A stretch of 64,000 nucleotides of DNA from Arion vulgaris. Taxonomy: Eukaryota; Mollusca; Gastropoda; Stylommatophora; Arionidae. Numbering within the stretch: position 1 is the stretch's first letter; each line of letters begins with the position of its first letter. The position numbers and the translations under genes are program-made. Positions 15,001 to 25,162 of this stretch are shown piece by piece. The stretch is taken from the NCBI GenBank assembly GCA_020796225.1, contig CM036756.1:52990363-53054362 (forward strand). Reading direction: 5' to 3'. The notes under the pieces were generated by a model. The model saw nothing but the letters and a program-made list of their open reading frames with translations, searched no databases and was not told the origin of the DNA.

Positions 15001-16505
15001 TTTGTGAGCGGATCAAAACTAGGTATGACGGAGATGAATTGTCGATGTAGAGTGCTGGGAGTACCAAGAAAACTAGGTATGACGGAGATGAATTGTCGAT
15101 GTAGAGTGCTGGGAGTACCAGAAACTGGTATGACGGAATGAATTGTCGATGTAGAGTGCGGATACAGAAAACTAGGTAACGAAATGAATTTCGATGTAGA
15201 GTTCTGAGCAAGAAAACTGGTATGACAGGAGATGAATTGTCGATGTAGAGTGCTGGGATTACCAGAACGTAGACGGAGATGATGTGTTAGAGTGGGATAC
15301 CAGAATAGACGATGAATTGTCGATGATATGGAGTACCAAGCAGTATGACGGAATGAATTGTCGATGAGTGCTGGAAAAGCTAGGTATGACGGAGATGAAT
15401 TGTCGATGTAAGTGTGGGATACCAAGAAAACTAGGTATGACGAATGTTCGTGAGAGTGCTGGGATACAAGAAAACTAGTGACGAATGAAATGTCGATGAG
15501 TGCTGGGAGACCAAGAAAACTAGGTATGACGGAATGAATTGTCGTGTAGAGTCGGGATTACCAAGAAAACTAGGCATGACGGAGAGTTGTCGATGTAGAT
15601 GCTGAGACAGAAACTAGCATGACGGAGATGAAATATCGATGAAGGTGGGAGTACCAAAACTAGAGTATGACGGAGATGAATTGTCGATGTAGAGTGCTGG
15701 GATTACCAAGAAAACTAGGAATGACGGAGATGAATTGTCGATGTAGAGTGCTGGGAGTACCAAGAAAACGTGCATGACGGAGATGAATCGATGTAGAGTG
15801 CTAGGATACCTGAAAACAGGGAGGAAATGAATTGTCGATGTAGAGCGAGATTCCAAGACTAGGTAACGGAGATGAATTGTCATGGAGTGTGGAGTACAAG
15901 AACTGGTATACGAAGTGGATGAAGGATACAAGAAAACTAGGATGACGGAGATGAATTGTCGATGTAAGATGCGGATTCGCGTTGACGGGATGTGCATGTA
16001 GATGCTGGGATTACAAGAAAACTAGGTATGACGGAGATGAATTGTCGATGTAGGAGACGGGTTCCAAGAAAACTAGGTTGACGGAAAGAATTTAAGTGTG
16101 AAAAAGAAAACTAGGTATGACGAAGGTGTGATATGCTGTACCGAACGGTTGAGGAGATGAATCGATGGTGCTGGGAGTACCAGACTAGGTATGACGAATG
16201 AATGTCGATGTAGAGTGCTGGGATTACCAAGAAAACTAGGCATGACGGAGACGAATTGTCGATGTAGAGTGCTGGGAGTACCAAGAAAACTAGGTATGAC
16301 GGAGATGAATTGTCGATGAGAGTCTGAGTACCAAGAAAACTAGTATGACGGAGATGAATGTCGATGTAAGTGCTGGGAGTACTCAGAAAACTAGGATGAC
16401 GGAGATGAATTGTCGATGTGAGAGTCTAGGGATACCAAGAAAGTGTATGCGGAATAAGACATCAAGAAAATGTTAGAACTAGTATACGGATATGAATTGT
16501 CATGA
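1..16505. repeat. 54-bp satellite array A (about 300 units, open at left edge)
   Basis: Head-to-tail copies of a 54-bp unit built around GTAGAGTGCTGGGAGTACC and AAACTAGGTATGACGGAGAT. A common variant has GGGATTACC in place of GGGAGTACC, and the base after AAACTAGG varies (T, A, G or C). Many units are 53 or 52 bp through single-base deletions. From 1 to about 13,540 units are regular; from there to the end they are increasingly broken by deletions. The unit length is a multiple of three and at least one plus and two minus frames lack stops, which produces spurious open frames up to 443 codons (for example 8,550-9,881 minus). I see no start context, splice signals or selection on the encoded 18-residue unit, so I call no gene. 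The array continues beyond the window start, so its true size is unknown. Confidence 0.97.
13540..16505. repeat. Degenerate right end of satellite A
   Basis: The same 54-bp unit, but with most copies shortened by scattered small deletions. Near-perfect units (for example about 14,121-14,180 and 15,021-15,110) sit beside badly broken ones. Substitutions are much rarer than deletions. This may be a decaying array edge, or an unpolished long-read consensus. The deletion bias and the mixture of perfect and broken units favour the second explanation. Confidence 0.85.
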
Positions 16506-17460
16506 ACGAATTACAAAAAGCTTGCCAACAAAGAATATAACAGAGTCCAAGAATTGGTTACGATACGATGGAGGCAAATGGTGACTGCAAAAGGTGGATG
16601 ACAGAAAACAATGAAGATGAAGTACCCCTAAGAACCAAAAGATACGTAAAATATTGTATGACGATGGTGAGACATTAAATGATTAGGGAAAATAGAAGGA
16701 GAAAACACTTTCCATGACTCAGGCAAGATCTATTAGTCCTTCTGACACATTAAAGAGAGAGACACCTTGGATTCAAATGATTATTCTTTGTCTTCTTTGG
16801 TTTTTTTAAAATTTTTAATCGTCCGTTCGTTTTTATGAACTAAGTTAATCCCTCTTTGTGATCTGTACAAAGCGTCACCAATTTGCAGAATTACATTTAT
16901 CTTTGTTCCGAGGTACATGGGTGTCGTTAGCAATGAGAGAGCAGACAATGAGAACGGCAGGCTCTGTCAACATATCAGGGGGTCAGCCGCTGGATGTAGC
17001 TAACGTTTTGAACGTCCTCATGGGGTTAAAAAAGCATAGGGACAACGCCGCGCCATAATTAGTGAGCTGACACTAATCAAGATCCTGTCCCACCTCCACG
17101 TGTTGACCCTGGAAACAGACAACGGTTACTGTCTGGCTAAGCGGGTAGGGATCGAGAAAGAGCTACAGGTAGTGGTAGCAGTGCAAGCACGGAAAAGCAA
17201 TGAAGGTATAAAATTCATGAACAAAATGTACCTGGTCGATGTCCGAAAAAAAATATCGATCAAATATTTGAGGAAACGTAAGAAACAGTAGTGTACGTGT
17301 CGTCTGTGAACGAATCCCAACTCCCCAGGAGTAAAGAGCCGCAAACAAATTTCCAGCTGTGGGGCAAGAATCAATGAGAACGATGTGTAACAAATCAAAG
17401 GTCTCGTCAAGTGCCTCTGAAAACACTGTAATGTATCGTGTCGACACATGGGAAGATTGC
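16506..17460. other. Unrecognised sequence with small open frames
   Basis: No repeat or known domain was recognised. Short plus-strand open frames occur at 16,858-17,058 (66 codons) and 17,100-17,291 (63 codons; the same frame is open upstream of that ATG). Neither shows a family motif I can name. They could be pieces of an old element or chance frames. Confidence 0.4.
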
Positions 17461-17507
17461 TGTAAACTCGTACAAGAGGCCAGGCGCAGATAAATCTATT
17501 TAGTACG

Positions 17508-18120
17508 GTTGGCTGAGCGCAAATCCTAAAGTTGCGTTTTAGCGTCTAGCGAAACTGTTTTAACGGAAACAACCGGGAAGGGTACTGTTGTTCTCACAAC
17601 TAACATCCCCGGAAAAAACCATGGGGAGGGTGGTGATGTTTGGCGAGCCCAAAATCTAAGTTGCGCTGATAGCGCCTAATGAAACGACCTTCTACATTAT
17701 TTGTGCGTGGCCCCAGTCCAATGTTTCCAGGGGGCCAGGTAAAATGCTTAGTAGTAACTGCAAATTGCCAAATGCCGACACGCGCCTCGAAAAGGCTGAG
17801 AATGTTCCTACTCCGGAATAAACTCTAAGTGGTCAGAAAAGTAAGGTCGACAATGTAAAGATTTGACAGGCTGTCCAAATCCAAACATTGGCGAAGGCCG
17901 AAGCTTTTACGGTGTATTATACGAGTAAGACGCCGTCTCCGGACAAGCTTATGTGCCCCTTAAAGACTGAGACATATTCCTAATCCGGACCAACCTCAGA
18001 GTCAGAAAGGAGGCATAGTGTAAACTCACTGTTTGACGTAGATCACAAAGCCCAAATATACGGCAAAAAGATGATCGCAAAGGCGTAGGTCCGAGCCAAA
18101 ATATACGGCACAACGGATCG
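17508..18120. repeat. Old, diverged direct duplications
   Basis: Two pairs of similar segments are visible. About 17,508-17,555 resembles 17,641-17,686 (both carry a GTTGCG core and end in GAAAC). About 17,795-17,850 resembles 17,965-18,012 (both contain TCCGGA followed by GTCAGAAA). A further short motif, CAAATATACGGCA, recurs near 18,053 and 18,099. The copies differ by substitutions and indels, so the duplication is old. I recognise no coding content. Confidence 0.55.
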
Positions 18121-18149
18121 TTCATGGGCAAGTTACCCTAGAAAATAAA

Positions 18150-18227
18150 CAGCTAGTTGAAATCGGGTGTGCGGGCCTAGTCACCATACAGCTAGCTGAA
18201 ATCGGGTGTGCGGGCCTAGTCACCATA
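18150..18227. repeat. 39-bp direct repeat, two copies
   Basis: Two adjacent 39-bp copies starting CAGCTAG and ending CACCATA differ by one base (GTTGAA against GCTGAA). This looks like a young tandem duplication. Confidence 0.9.
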
Positions 18228-18394
18228 TGTGCATAATATGAACAAAGTAAACAAACGTTCTTGTCAAAGATCAATTTCACAATAAGAATGATAAAATTGA
18301 CAGCGAAGAACAAACGAAGAATAATAAGAACTTCCTCATAGAGTGTGGTCACAAAGAAGATTTTCATTTAAACCAATCCACGTCAACTACTATA

Positions 18395-18610
18395 TTGCAA
18401 GAGCTGGAACTAAAGATTGGCGTATCCAGAAAAGAACAACATAACAGATATATGAGTAGGCTCGTCAACAAAATCGAACCGGAAGGGTCAGTCGCTGGGC
18501 GCTGTTGGAGATATTGCGAAGGAGATGGAAAGACCTATGGACATGTCCGGAGTGCAATGAAGATCTTCCAAACTGAAACTGAAACTGTGATATGTACGGT
18601 TTGCGTCAAG
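18395..18610 (+). mobile_element. LINE ORF C-terminal remnant (RNase H-type LINE tail)
   Basis: The plus-strand translation reads QELELKIGVSRKEQHNRYMS, then, after a frame change, the end reads WKDLWTCPECNED. This matches the extreme C-terminus of RNase H-bearing non-LTR retrotransposons, which usually ends in a SEHLWTCPEC-like cysteine motif. The same tail recurs near 22.4, 23.6, 33.3, 35.6, 62.8 and 63.4 kb. It is a frameshifted, 5'-truncated fossil. The 38-bp array begins 72 bp downstream. The protein family is inferred from memory of related elements. Confidence 0.65.
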
Positions 18611-18681
18611 AACATGAGACCGTCACACCCTCGTTAAGCCCCTATAGTATCTAGGGCAAATCCGAATTTCGGTCAGAGTGT

Positions 18682-19366
18682 ATGAAACATGACACACATA
18701 TGTACATACACGTAGTTGTATGAAACAGGACACACATATGTACATACATGTAGTTGCATGAAACATGACACAGATATGTACATACACGTAGTTGTATGAA
18801 ACATGACACACATATGTACATACATATAGTTGTATGAAACAGGACACAGATATGTACATACATATAGTTGTATGAAACAGGACACACATATGTACATACA
18901 TATAGTTGTATGAAACATGACACAGATATGTACATACATATAGTTGTATGAAACAGGACACACATATGTACATACATGTAGTTGTATGAAACATGACACA
19001 CATATGTACATACATGTAGTTGTATGAAACAGGACACAGATATGTACATACACGTAGTTGTATGAAACAGGACACACATATGTACATACATATAGTTGCA
19101 TGAAACAGGACACACATATGTACATACATGTAGTTGTATGAAACAGGACACAGATATGTACATACACGTAGTTGTATGAAACAGGACACACATATGTACA
19201 TACATATAGTTGTATGAAACAGGACACACATATGTACATACACGTAGTTGCATGAAACAGGACACACATATGTACATACATATAGTTGTATGAAACAGGA
19301 CACACATATGTACATACACGTAGTTGTATGAAACATGACACACATATGTACATACATGTAGTTGTA
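18682..19366. repeat. 38-bp minisatellite, 18 copies
   Basis: The unit starts ATGAAACAGGACACACATA and continues through the palindrome TATGTACATA. Variable sites are AACAGG/AACATG, ACACAC/ACACAG, and CATATAG/CACGTAG/CATGTAG. The period was measured as 38 bp. All three minus frames are stop-free, which gives overlapping spurious open frames of about 230-250 codons. Confidence 0.95.
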
Positions 19367-19442
19367 CAATTGTACACACAGAAACAACTCGCACTTTAAA
19401 GTAGCATATCTGGAGCTGTACTATAGCATTCTGTCTTCAATA

Positions 19443-19600
19443 ATATCTTCACCATCTTCAAACTTACATCGTGGCCCTCGCCGGTTCTACAGAGCTCGTG
19501 CGCTGCAGCTGAGATCTTCATATGTAAGAAAGAGATGCGAACACACATGTTTACTCACCGAAGTGCAATGACTTGGTTCTATCAATCAATCAATCAATCA
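19443..19600 (+). mobile_element. LINE 3' end with (ATCA)n tail, copy 1
   Basis: This 158-bp stretch ends in a short coding tail reading VRKRCEHTCLLTEVQ and a stop, followed by a (ATCA)n tail at about 19,580-19,600. Two further copies lie at 42,425-42,600 (plus) and 53,405-53,600 (minus) with the same order: conserved CTCGCCGG region, coding tail, then an AATC-type microsatellite. Three copies with a shared 3' simple-repeat tail fit the 3' end of a non-LTR retrotransposon, or a SINE using its tail. I cannot name the clade. Confidence 0.7.
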
Positions 19601-19633
19601 GATCTGATTGGTACAAGAGCTAACTCGTGCCAT

Positions 19634-19742
19634 TCTTCTTCTTTCAATTTCACACTTCGACTTGAATATGTTCAAAGAGAAATATGATTATCTTCTTTCA
19701 ATTTCACACTTTGACTTGAATATGTTCAAAGAGAAATATGAT
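19634..19742. repeat. 54-bp direct duplication, two copies
   Basis: CTTTCAATTTCACACTT starts at 19,641 and again at 19,695. The copies run through GAATATGTTCAAAGAG and differ at very few bases. It is unrelated in sequence to either 54-bp satellite. Confidence 0.9.
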
Positions 19743-19965
19743 TCTGTAAAGAGCTTTTATTCGATGACACTAGTGACAACCCACCTCTGAAGTCGGATTA
19801 GGCCCGTATGTATGGCGAAGAAACTAATAAAACGGTAAGCAGGCTTTCACGCAAAAATCAGTTAGACGCGCCACACCAGGCGCCATGGCTACGCCCGCTA
19901 CATGAATTCATAGCGGGCGAACGCAGAAGAAAAAGTGACAACGAAATCAGTTTTCTTTGCTCATC

Positions 19966-20707
19966 AGACACTTTACAGTTTGATCCAAATATATTCATAA
20001 GTCGTTGTCTATATAAGTATCACACACTTTACAGTTTGAGCCAAATATATTCATAAGTCGTTCTATAAGTATCACACACTTTACAGTTTGAGCCAAATAT
20101 ATTCATAAGTCGTTCTATAAGTATCATACACTTTACAGTTTGATCCAAATATATTCATAAGTCGTTCTATAAGTATCACACACTTTACAGTTTGAGCCAA
20201 ATATATTCATAAGTCGTTCTATAAGTATCACACACTTTACAGTTTGATCCAAATATATTCATAAGTCGTTCTATAAGTATCATACACTTTACAGTTTGAT
20301 CCAAATATATTCATAAGTCGTTCTATAAGTATCACACACTTTACAGTTTGAGCCAAATATATTCATAAGTCGTTCTATAAGTATCATACACTTTACAGTT
20401 TGATCCAAATATATTCATAAGTCGTTCTATAAGTATCATACACTTTACAGTTTGATCCAAATATATTCATAAGTCGTTCTATAAGTATCACACACTTTAC
20501 AGTTTGATCCAAATATATTCATAAGTCGTTCTATAAGTATCATACACTTTACAGTTTGATCCAAATATATTCATAAGTCGTTCTATAAGTATCATACACT
20601 TTACAGTTTGATCCAAATATATTCATAAGTCGTTCTATAAGTATCACACACTTTACAGTTGAGCCAAATATATTCATAAATCGTTGTCTATATAAGAGTA
20701 TCATACA
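19966..20707. repeat. 52-bp minisatellite, about 14 copies
   Basis: The unit contains CACTTTACAGTTTGATCC and AAATATATTCATAAGTCG, with GAGCC/GATCC and CACACA/CATACA variants. The period was measured as 52 bp. Only the first and last units carry the longer form CGTTGTCTATATAAG; all interior units read CGTTCTATAAG. Confidence 0.95.
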
Positions 20708-20754
20708 CACCCACCCACATTTATCATAAGTGACTATTTTCATCGACCGGCTTA

Positions 20755-21105
20755 GAAATTAAGATATCAGAGAAAAGTGGGTACACCATCAGCACTGAAC
20801 TTTATCTAGAAACAACAAATTAAATGGTTCAGCCACATAAGCAGATTACCAACAGACAGTGAGACACAGAGAGCAATGTTGCTCCGATACAGTGGATACA
20901 AAGCAAAAGGCTGACCACGCAAAAGATGTACCTCAGAGATAACAGAGACGACGGAAGACACTATTTATGAAGCACACACAAAAGTCCGTGCTAGAAAACT
21001 CTTCTTATCCTGAAGATGTGAGGCAAATCAAGATTGGAGAAGAGAAAGAAAGACAAGGTGCACAGAGAGGCTCGCTCCGTCTCTTTTTCGAACTGACACT
21101 GAAAG
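20755..21105 (+). mobile_element. LINE ORF2 C-terminal remnant
   Basis: One plus frame reads KQQIKWFSHISRLPTDSETQ, then a region ending PRKRCTSEITETTEDTIYEA. This is the order seen in many LINE C-termini: an (I/L)(K/R)WFGHI(x)R(M/L) block, then a GRPRxRW block. It contains in-frame stops, including one just before PRKR. It carries no RT domain and is a dead 3' fragment. Its family may be that of the copies at 36.3 and 45.8-46.8 kb, but I cannot align them by eye with confidence. Confidence 0.65.
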
Positions 21106-21212
21106 GCAAAACAGGATTAGAGAACAAATAGATAGACTATCTTCATCTTGTTGAAACGTTTGAATCTCAGTCTATTGTGACATATGTGAATCTTGACTAT
21201 CAAGATTTCATC

Positions 21213-21336
21213 TTGTCTGTTGAGCTGGTCATATGTCTGTTGAGCTGGTAATATGTCTGTTGAGCTGGTAATATGTCTGTTGAGCTGGTAATATGTCTGT
21301 TGAGCTGGTAATATGTCTGTTGAACTGGTAATATGG
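21213..21336. repeat. 20-bp minisatellite, about 6 copies
   Basis: The unit is TGTTGAGCTGGTAATATGTC. The first copy has GGTCATATG and the last GAACTGG. The minus frames are stop-free and give spurious open frames. Confidence 0.95.
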
Positions 21337-21499
21337 ATTGTTTGTCTGGCGATCCTGATTTTATGATGTCCCTTTCCTTGCATTTTCTTGTCACAAATCG
21401 TTCTGTCTTCCTCATAGTTTTTGCTGATATCAGGTTGTGGCAGTCTTGCTCCATTCCTTACCAATCTGTCTTCTTCATAATTGCCATGTATGTTTTATT

Positions 21500-21568
21500 T
21501 CTCTCACTCTCTCTCTCTCACTCTCTCTCTTCTCATTTTCTTTCACTCTCTCTCTCTCTCTCTCTCTC

Positions 21569-21616
<48 letters not shown>

Positions 21617-21724
21617 ATGTGTGTGTTTATGCGTGTGTATGTGTACGAGTGTGCGTGTCGTTATCTCTCTTTCTCTCACTTATCTCGCACTAATACAGCT
21701 CTCCTCGCACTAATACAGCTCTCC
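21500..21724. repeat. Compound microsatellite (CT)n-(AT)n-(GT)n plus a 20-bp duplication
   Basis: A CT-rich stretch from about 21,500 to 21,571, (AT)n to about 21,608, a GT-rich stretch to about 21,660, and then a doubled 20-bp segment (CTCGCACTAATACAGCTCTC) at 21,684-21,724. Confidence 0.95.
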
Positions 21725-22314
21725 ACTTACAGTACTAACGGTAAACGCAGTAATTTCAAGATTTCATTGTCAGTTTGCCTTCCTCTTCATTTCTCCACGA
21801 GAGCTTGGGGTCTTGCCCCTTGTTCCAGTGTTACGAGTTGGTATCTGCTTGTATTTGTAGTCCTAGTAAATGTGTCAATAAATTATCATTGAAGAGAATA
21901 TCGAGATAATATTACATTTGTTTGTTTGATTTGGTTTCGTATCAGAACTTATCTCTGTATGAACATGTAGTAGTGACTTTGATTGTTTAATCTGTGACTA
22001 GTCAGATTGATTGATTGATTGATCTGTCACTTTTCCGAAGCTTTACCTTCCTATATGACATGATATTGATTGGTTAAGGGCAATATGCTTGCATTAACAC
22101 AACCAATCTTGTCGGGCGAGTTGTAGGTAAATAATAGGGTGAATAGCTTTCATTTGTTCAGCTACCTACTGTCAGATAAGGACGGTTAACTCATTCACCA
22201 CCTGATCCGATATACTAGCTCGTGGTGTATTTTAAGATGACCCAAAGCCTCCAGTATACCAGACAATACAGCATACATTGCATTATGAGTTGGTCGGCAC
22301 GTAACAAATAACGG
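21725..22314. other. No recognisable feature
   Basis: AT-rich sequence with a short (TTGA)n stretch near 22,008-22,024. I see no coding, RNA or repeat signal that I can support. Confidence 0.5.
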
Positions 22315-22660
22315 AGTTTAGTTTAGTTTAGTTTAGTCGTCGGATCACCATCACTGCACGTCGAACAAATTAGTCCATAAGTGCTCCGATCTCTCCTCAG
22401 TATGTCCATCAGCTGTGGCGACTAACGACACCGGTTCTTTGTTGGTTTACAATTCTTCTTTGTCTGCCAGCATAGCGTTCTTGTCGAGCTACACCACACT
22501 TAACTTTGAGTTCTTGCAGTCTGGTTGGTGTTGTGGATTCACCGCTATTACGTGAATCATGTACACGCCCTCTCTCCTTAAGGAATTTATAATATCAGCC
22601 TGGTCCATTGCTCGTCCGCTTTGGACAGTAGCCATACCTATAAATAACGGAGTGAGAGGG
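22315..22660 (-). mobile_element. RNase H-type LINE, C-terminal remnant with (CTAAA)n tail
   Basis: Reading the minus strand from about 22,610 down gives DQADIINSLRREGVYMIHVI, then, in the same frame with three stops, a region ending EERSEHLWTNLFDVQ and a stop. This is the C-terminal region of an RNase H-bearing LINE: the post-RNase H helix, a basic linker, and the SEHLW motif. The CPEC cysteines are lost here. The 3' end passes into a TTTAG/CTAAA pentamer run at about 22,315-22,336, as expected for a LINE 3' simple-repeat tail. Frame integrity over about 230 bases, apart from point stops, suggests moderate age. Confidence 0.72.
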
Positions 22661-22701
22661 TTAAATAAGTGTGGAATATATCCAGCGATTTAACGAATAT
22701 G

Positions 22702-23541
22702 GTTTACACACAGACCTGAATATATGAGGAGTAGATACACACAGACCTGAATATATGAGGATAAGATACACACAGACTTGAATACATGAGGAGTAGATAC
22801 ACACAGACTTGAATATATGAGGAGTAGATACACACAGACCTGAATATATGAGGAGTAGATACACACAGACTTGAATACATGAGGAGTAGATACACACAGA
22901 CCTGAATACATGAGGAGCAGATACACACAGATCTGAATATATGAGGAGTAGATACACGCAGACCTGAATACATGAGGAGCAGATACACACAGACCTGAAT
23001 ATATGAGGAGTAGATACACGCAGATCTGAATACATGAGGAGTAGATACACACAGACTTGAATACATGAGGAGCAGATACACACAGATCTGAATACATGAG
23101 GAACAGATACACACAGACCTGAATATATGAGGAGTAGATACACACAGACCTGAATACATGAGGAACAGATACACACAGACCTGAATACATGAGGAACAGA
23201 TACACACAGACCTGAATACATGAGGAACAGATACACACAGACCTGAATATATGAGGAACAGATACACACAGACCTGAATATATGAGGAGTAGATACACGC
23301 AGACCTGAATATATGAGGAACAGATACACACAGATCTGAATACATGAGGAGCAGATACACACAGATCTGAATACATGAGGAGTAGATACACACAGACCTG
23401 AATACATGAGGAGCAGATACACTCAGACCTGAATACATGAAGAGTAGATACACACAGACTTGTATACATGAGGAGCAGATACACACAGACTTGAATATAT
23501 GAGGAACAGATACACGCAGACCTGAATACATGAGGAACATA
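22702..23541. repeat. 31-bp minisatellite, 27 copies
   Basis: The unit is ATGAGGAGTAGATACACACA followed by GACCTGAATAC. Variants are GAGTAG/GAGCAG/GAACAG, GACC/GACTT/GATC and ATAT/ACAT. The period was measured as 31 bp. All minus frames are stop-free, which yields three overlapping spurious frames of about 250-280 codons with a V-C-I-Y/C-S-S pattern. Confidence 0.95.
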
Positions 23542-23542
23542 A

Positions 23543-23665
23543 CGAGGAGTGTGTTCAACTAGTCAGCCATGGGAACTAATAGCATAAATGTACTTCGATT
23601 GTTAGAGAGGGGAGAACTGAACACCTATCCCTCTGCACGAAGTGCTCTGACGTATGTTCAGAAAC
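23543..23665 (+). mobile_element. RNase H-type LINE, terminal coding remnant
   Basis: By eye this aligns base-for-base over about 120 bp with the tail of the copy at 35,545-35,680: GAGGAGTGTGTT, then GGGGAGAACTGAACACCTAT, then GAGTGCT-like and TGACGT steps. It is directly joined to the end of the 31-bp minisatellite. Confidence 0.7.
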
Positions 23666-23703
23666 CAACATATTCAGTCATGTCAGCTTTGTATGTTGGT
23701 TAA

Positions 23704-23766
23704 TGAATAGACCTTTTAGTATTCTGAATAGACCTTATAGTATTCTGAATAGACCCGAAGGTTCTA
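23704..23766. repeat. 21/22-bp repeat, three copies
   Basis: GAATAGACC recurs at 23,704, 23,726 and 23,747 with the linker TTTTAGTATTCT or TATAGTATTCT. Confidence 0.85.
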
Positions 23767-24156
23767 AATATCCACCCATGAGAAACTGAAAAATACGCAA
23801 GATGATGGTTCCTGTGACCTTCTGGTCAACACAAACCTCATTGTGTCTCTCATATTGATAGTCTGTCTCTTGCAAATATTTACTCAATGGAAATCGAATT
23901 TGCTTCACGCTCATTGAATTTATTGATTTGTTTTAAGTGCTTGTGAAGTTTGACTGTAAAAATACAGAATGTATATCAACATAAAGATTAGAAAAATACA
24001 AGACAAATAGATCCTACTGATCTGAAAAAACAACTTGTGGTACGTTAAGACGTTGTGTAAGAACTTTAGAAGAGGAGAATTAGAAGTACGAAATATACAG
24101 CGTGCATTTTATTGTTTCTGTTTCAACTTGGAACAGTCATTTTTAAATTTGTAGTC
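23767..24156. other. No recognisable feature
   Basis: AT-rich sequence. I see no supported gene, RNA or repeat. Confidence 0.5.
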
Positions 24157-24525
24157 TACAAGAATATAGATTGGTCAAGTGATTAAATTGTACAATATAC
24201 GAGAATACAGATTTGTTAGGGAATAAAATGATACAATAGACAAAAATACCGACTTTTCAAATTACCAAGTTATACAAGAATATACAAGAATATACAAGAA
24301 TATAGACTTGTTCTCTGATTCGACTACACAGTGTACAAAAATACCGACTTGTTCAGTGACTAGGTCGTATAATCTACCAATATAGCGACTCAGTATCACA
24401 TGATTAGTATGTTTGTGTTACAAGAAAGCAGACCAGTCAAGTGATTCTCAAATGTGTGAAATATGCAAGCTCACGCAGACAGGCTCTCAAGTTACTGACT
24501 CGATAACTAGTACAAACTAAAATAA
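24157..24525. repeat. Ancient, highly diverged tandem array (unit about 42 bp)
   Basis: Seven or eight segments in a row follow the pattern TACAAGAATATAGACTTGTT, then CAGTGATT, then a T-rich closing piece such as GTACAATA. Spacing is irregular and substitutions are many. A local 11-bp triplication (ATACAAGAATA) lies at about 24,272-24,302. I infer an old minisatellite that has escaped homogenisation. Confidence 0.5.
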
Positions 24526-24584
24526 CACAGATTTATCATACTGAAACAGCTGAAATGTAATTTTGATGAAGCATTTACAACACT

Positions 24585-24800
24585 TAAAAACAGAGATTCA
24601 GATGGTATGGCCACTTAGTGAGAATAAACCCTAATACACTAGTTGCAAGAGCGTACAACTTGAAAATAGAATCATCAAGAGGAATCGGCAAAATAAGATA
24701 AAGTTGGCTTGATGGAGTTAATATACATCTTAAACTCCACAATATCACAGCGTATCAAGCGATGGAGCGTGCACTATCTCGGAAACTGATCATCAGTTAA
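24585..24800 (+). mobile_element. LINE ORF2 C-terminal remnant
   Basis: The plus frame reads KQRFRWYGHLVRINPNTLVA, then, past a single stop, SWLDGVNIHLKLHNITAYQA. This follows the LINE C-terminal order of a RxRWxGHLxRxxP block, a degenerate basic block and a WLDxI block. It has one in-frame stop, no RT domain, and is 5'-truncated. Confidence 0.7.
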
Positions 24801-24802
24801 AC

Positions 24803-25084
24803 ATGAAATTCTTAACGGCAAAAAAAGCAGAGAATGACAAATTAAAACAAAGAAGATTTAACAAAACAGGAGAACTGTTAAGTAGCCCAAGAAATGCGCC
24901 ATCTGATATTACTACAATGTCCAATAGACTACGTTTTAGAAGCTTGTTAAGATTGACACATGGTTACGTGGATCAGATAGAGATTCCATACTTAATCAGA
25001 TGTGCGAGTAGAAGAACGCAGGTATTTCAGCTTCGCTATGAGCTAGAAGCAGAAGGTGTCAATTACTTATCTTCATATTGCTAA
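24803..25084 (+). CDS. Hypothetical 93-codon open frame
   Basis: An ATG-initiated frame lies directly after the LINE remnant, in a different reading frame. The protein is basic and not obviously repetitive (its middle reads SNRLRFRSLLRLTHGYVDQI). I recognise no family, signal peptide or membrane segment. It may be an uncharacterised fragment of an element or a chance frame. No regulatory context supports expression. Confidence 0.2.
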   Translation: MKFLTAKKAENDKLKQRRFNKTGELLSSPRNAPSDITTMSNRLRFRSLLRLTHGYVDQIEIPYLIRCASRRTQVFQLRYELEAEGVNYLSSYC

Positions 25085-25162
25085 ACTCACAAAGAGAAAT
25101 CTAGCCGTATATTTCGGAGTCAACGAATAATGTGAAGAAAATATCGATTCTGCAATATAGTT

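Noticed and set aside
17664..17686. CTGATAG ... GAAAC as a hammerhead core
   Set aside because: The intervening bases do not form a helix II, and the core is not CUGAUGA.
18623..19394. Three overlapping Cys/Val/Tyr-rich minus frames of about 240 codons
   Set aside because: They are the 38-bp minisatellite read in three phases. The regular Cys spacing reflects the repeat, not a cysteine-rich protein.
22315..22336. TTTAG run as a telomere-like repeat
   Set aside because: It is only about four units, directly joined to a LINE C-terminus, so it is best read as the LINE 3' tail.
22661..23558. Three overlapping minus frames rich in VCIY/SS
   Set aside because: They are products of the 31-bp minisatellite, open in every minus frame.
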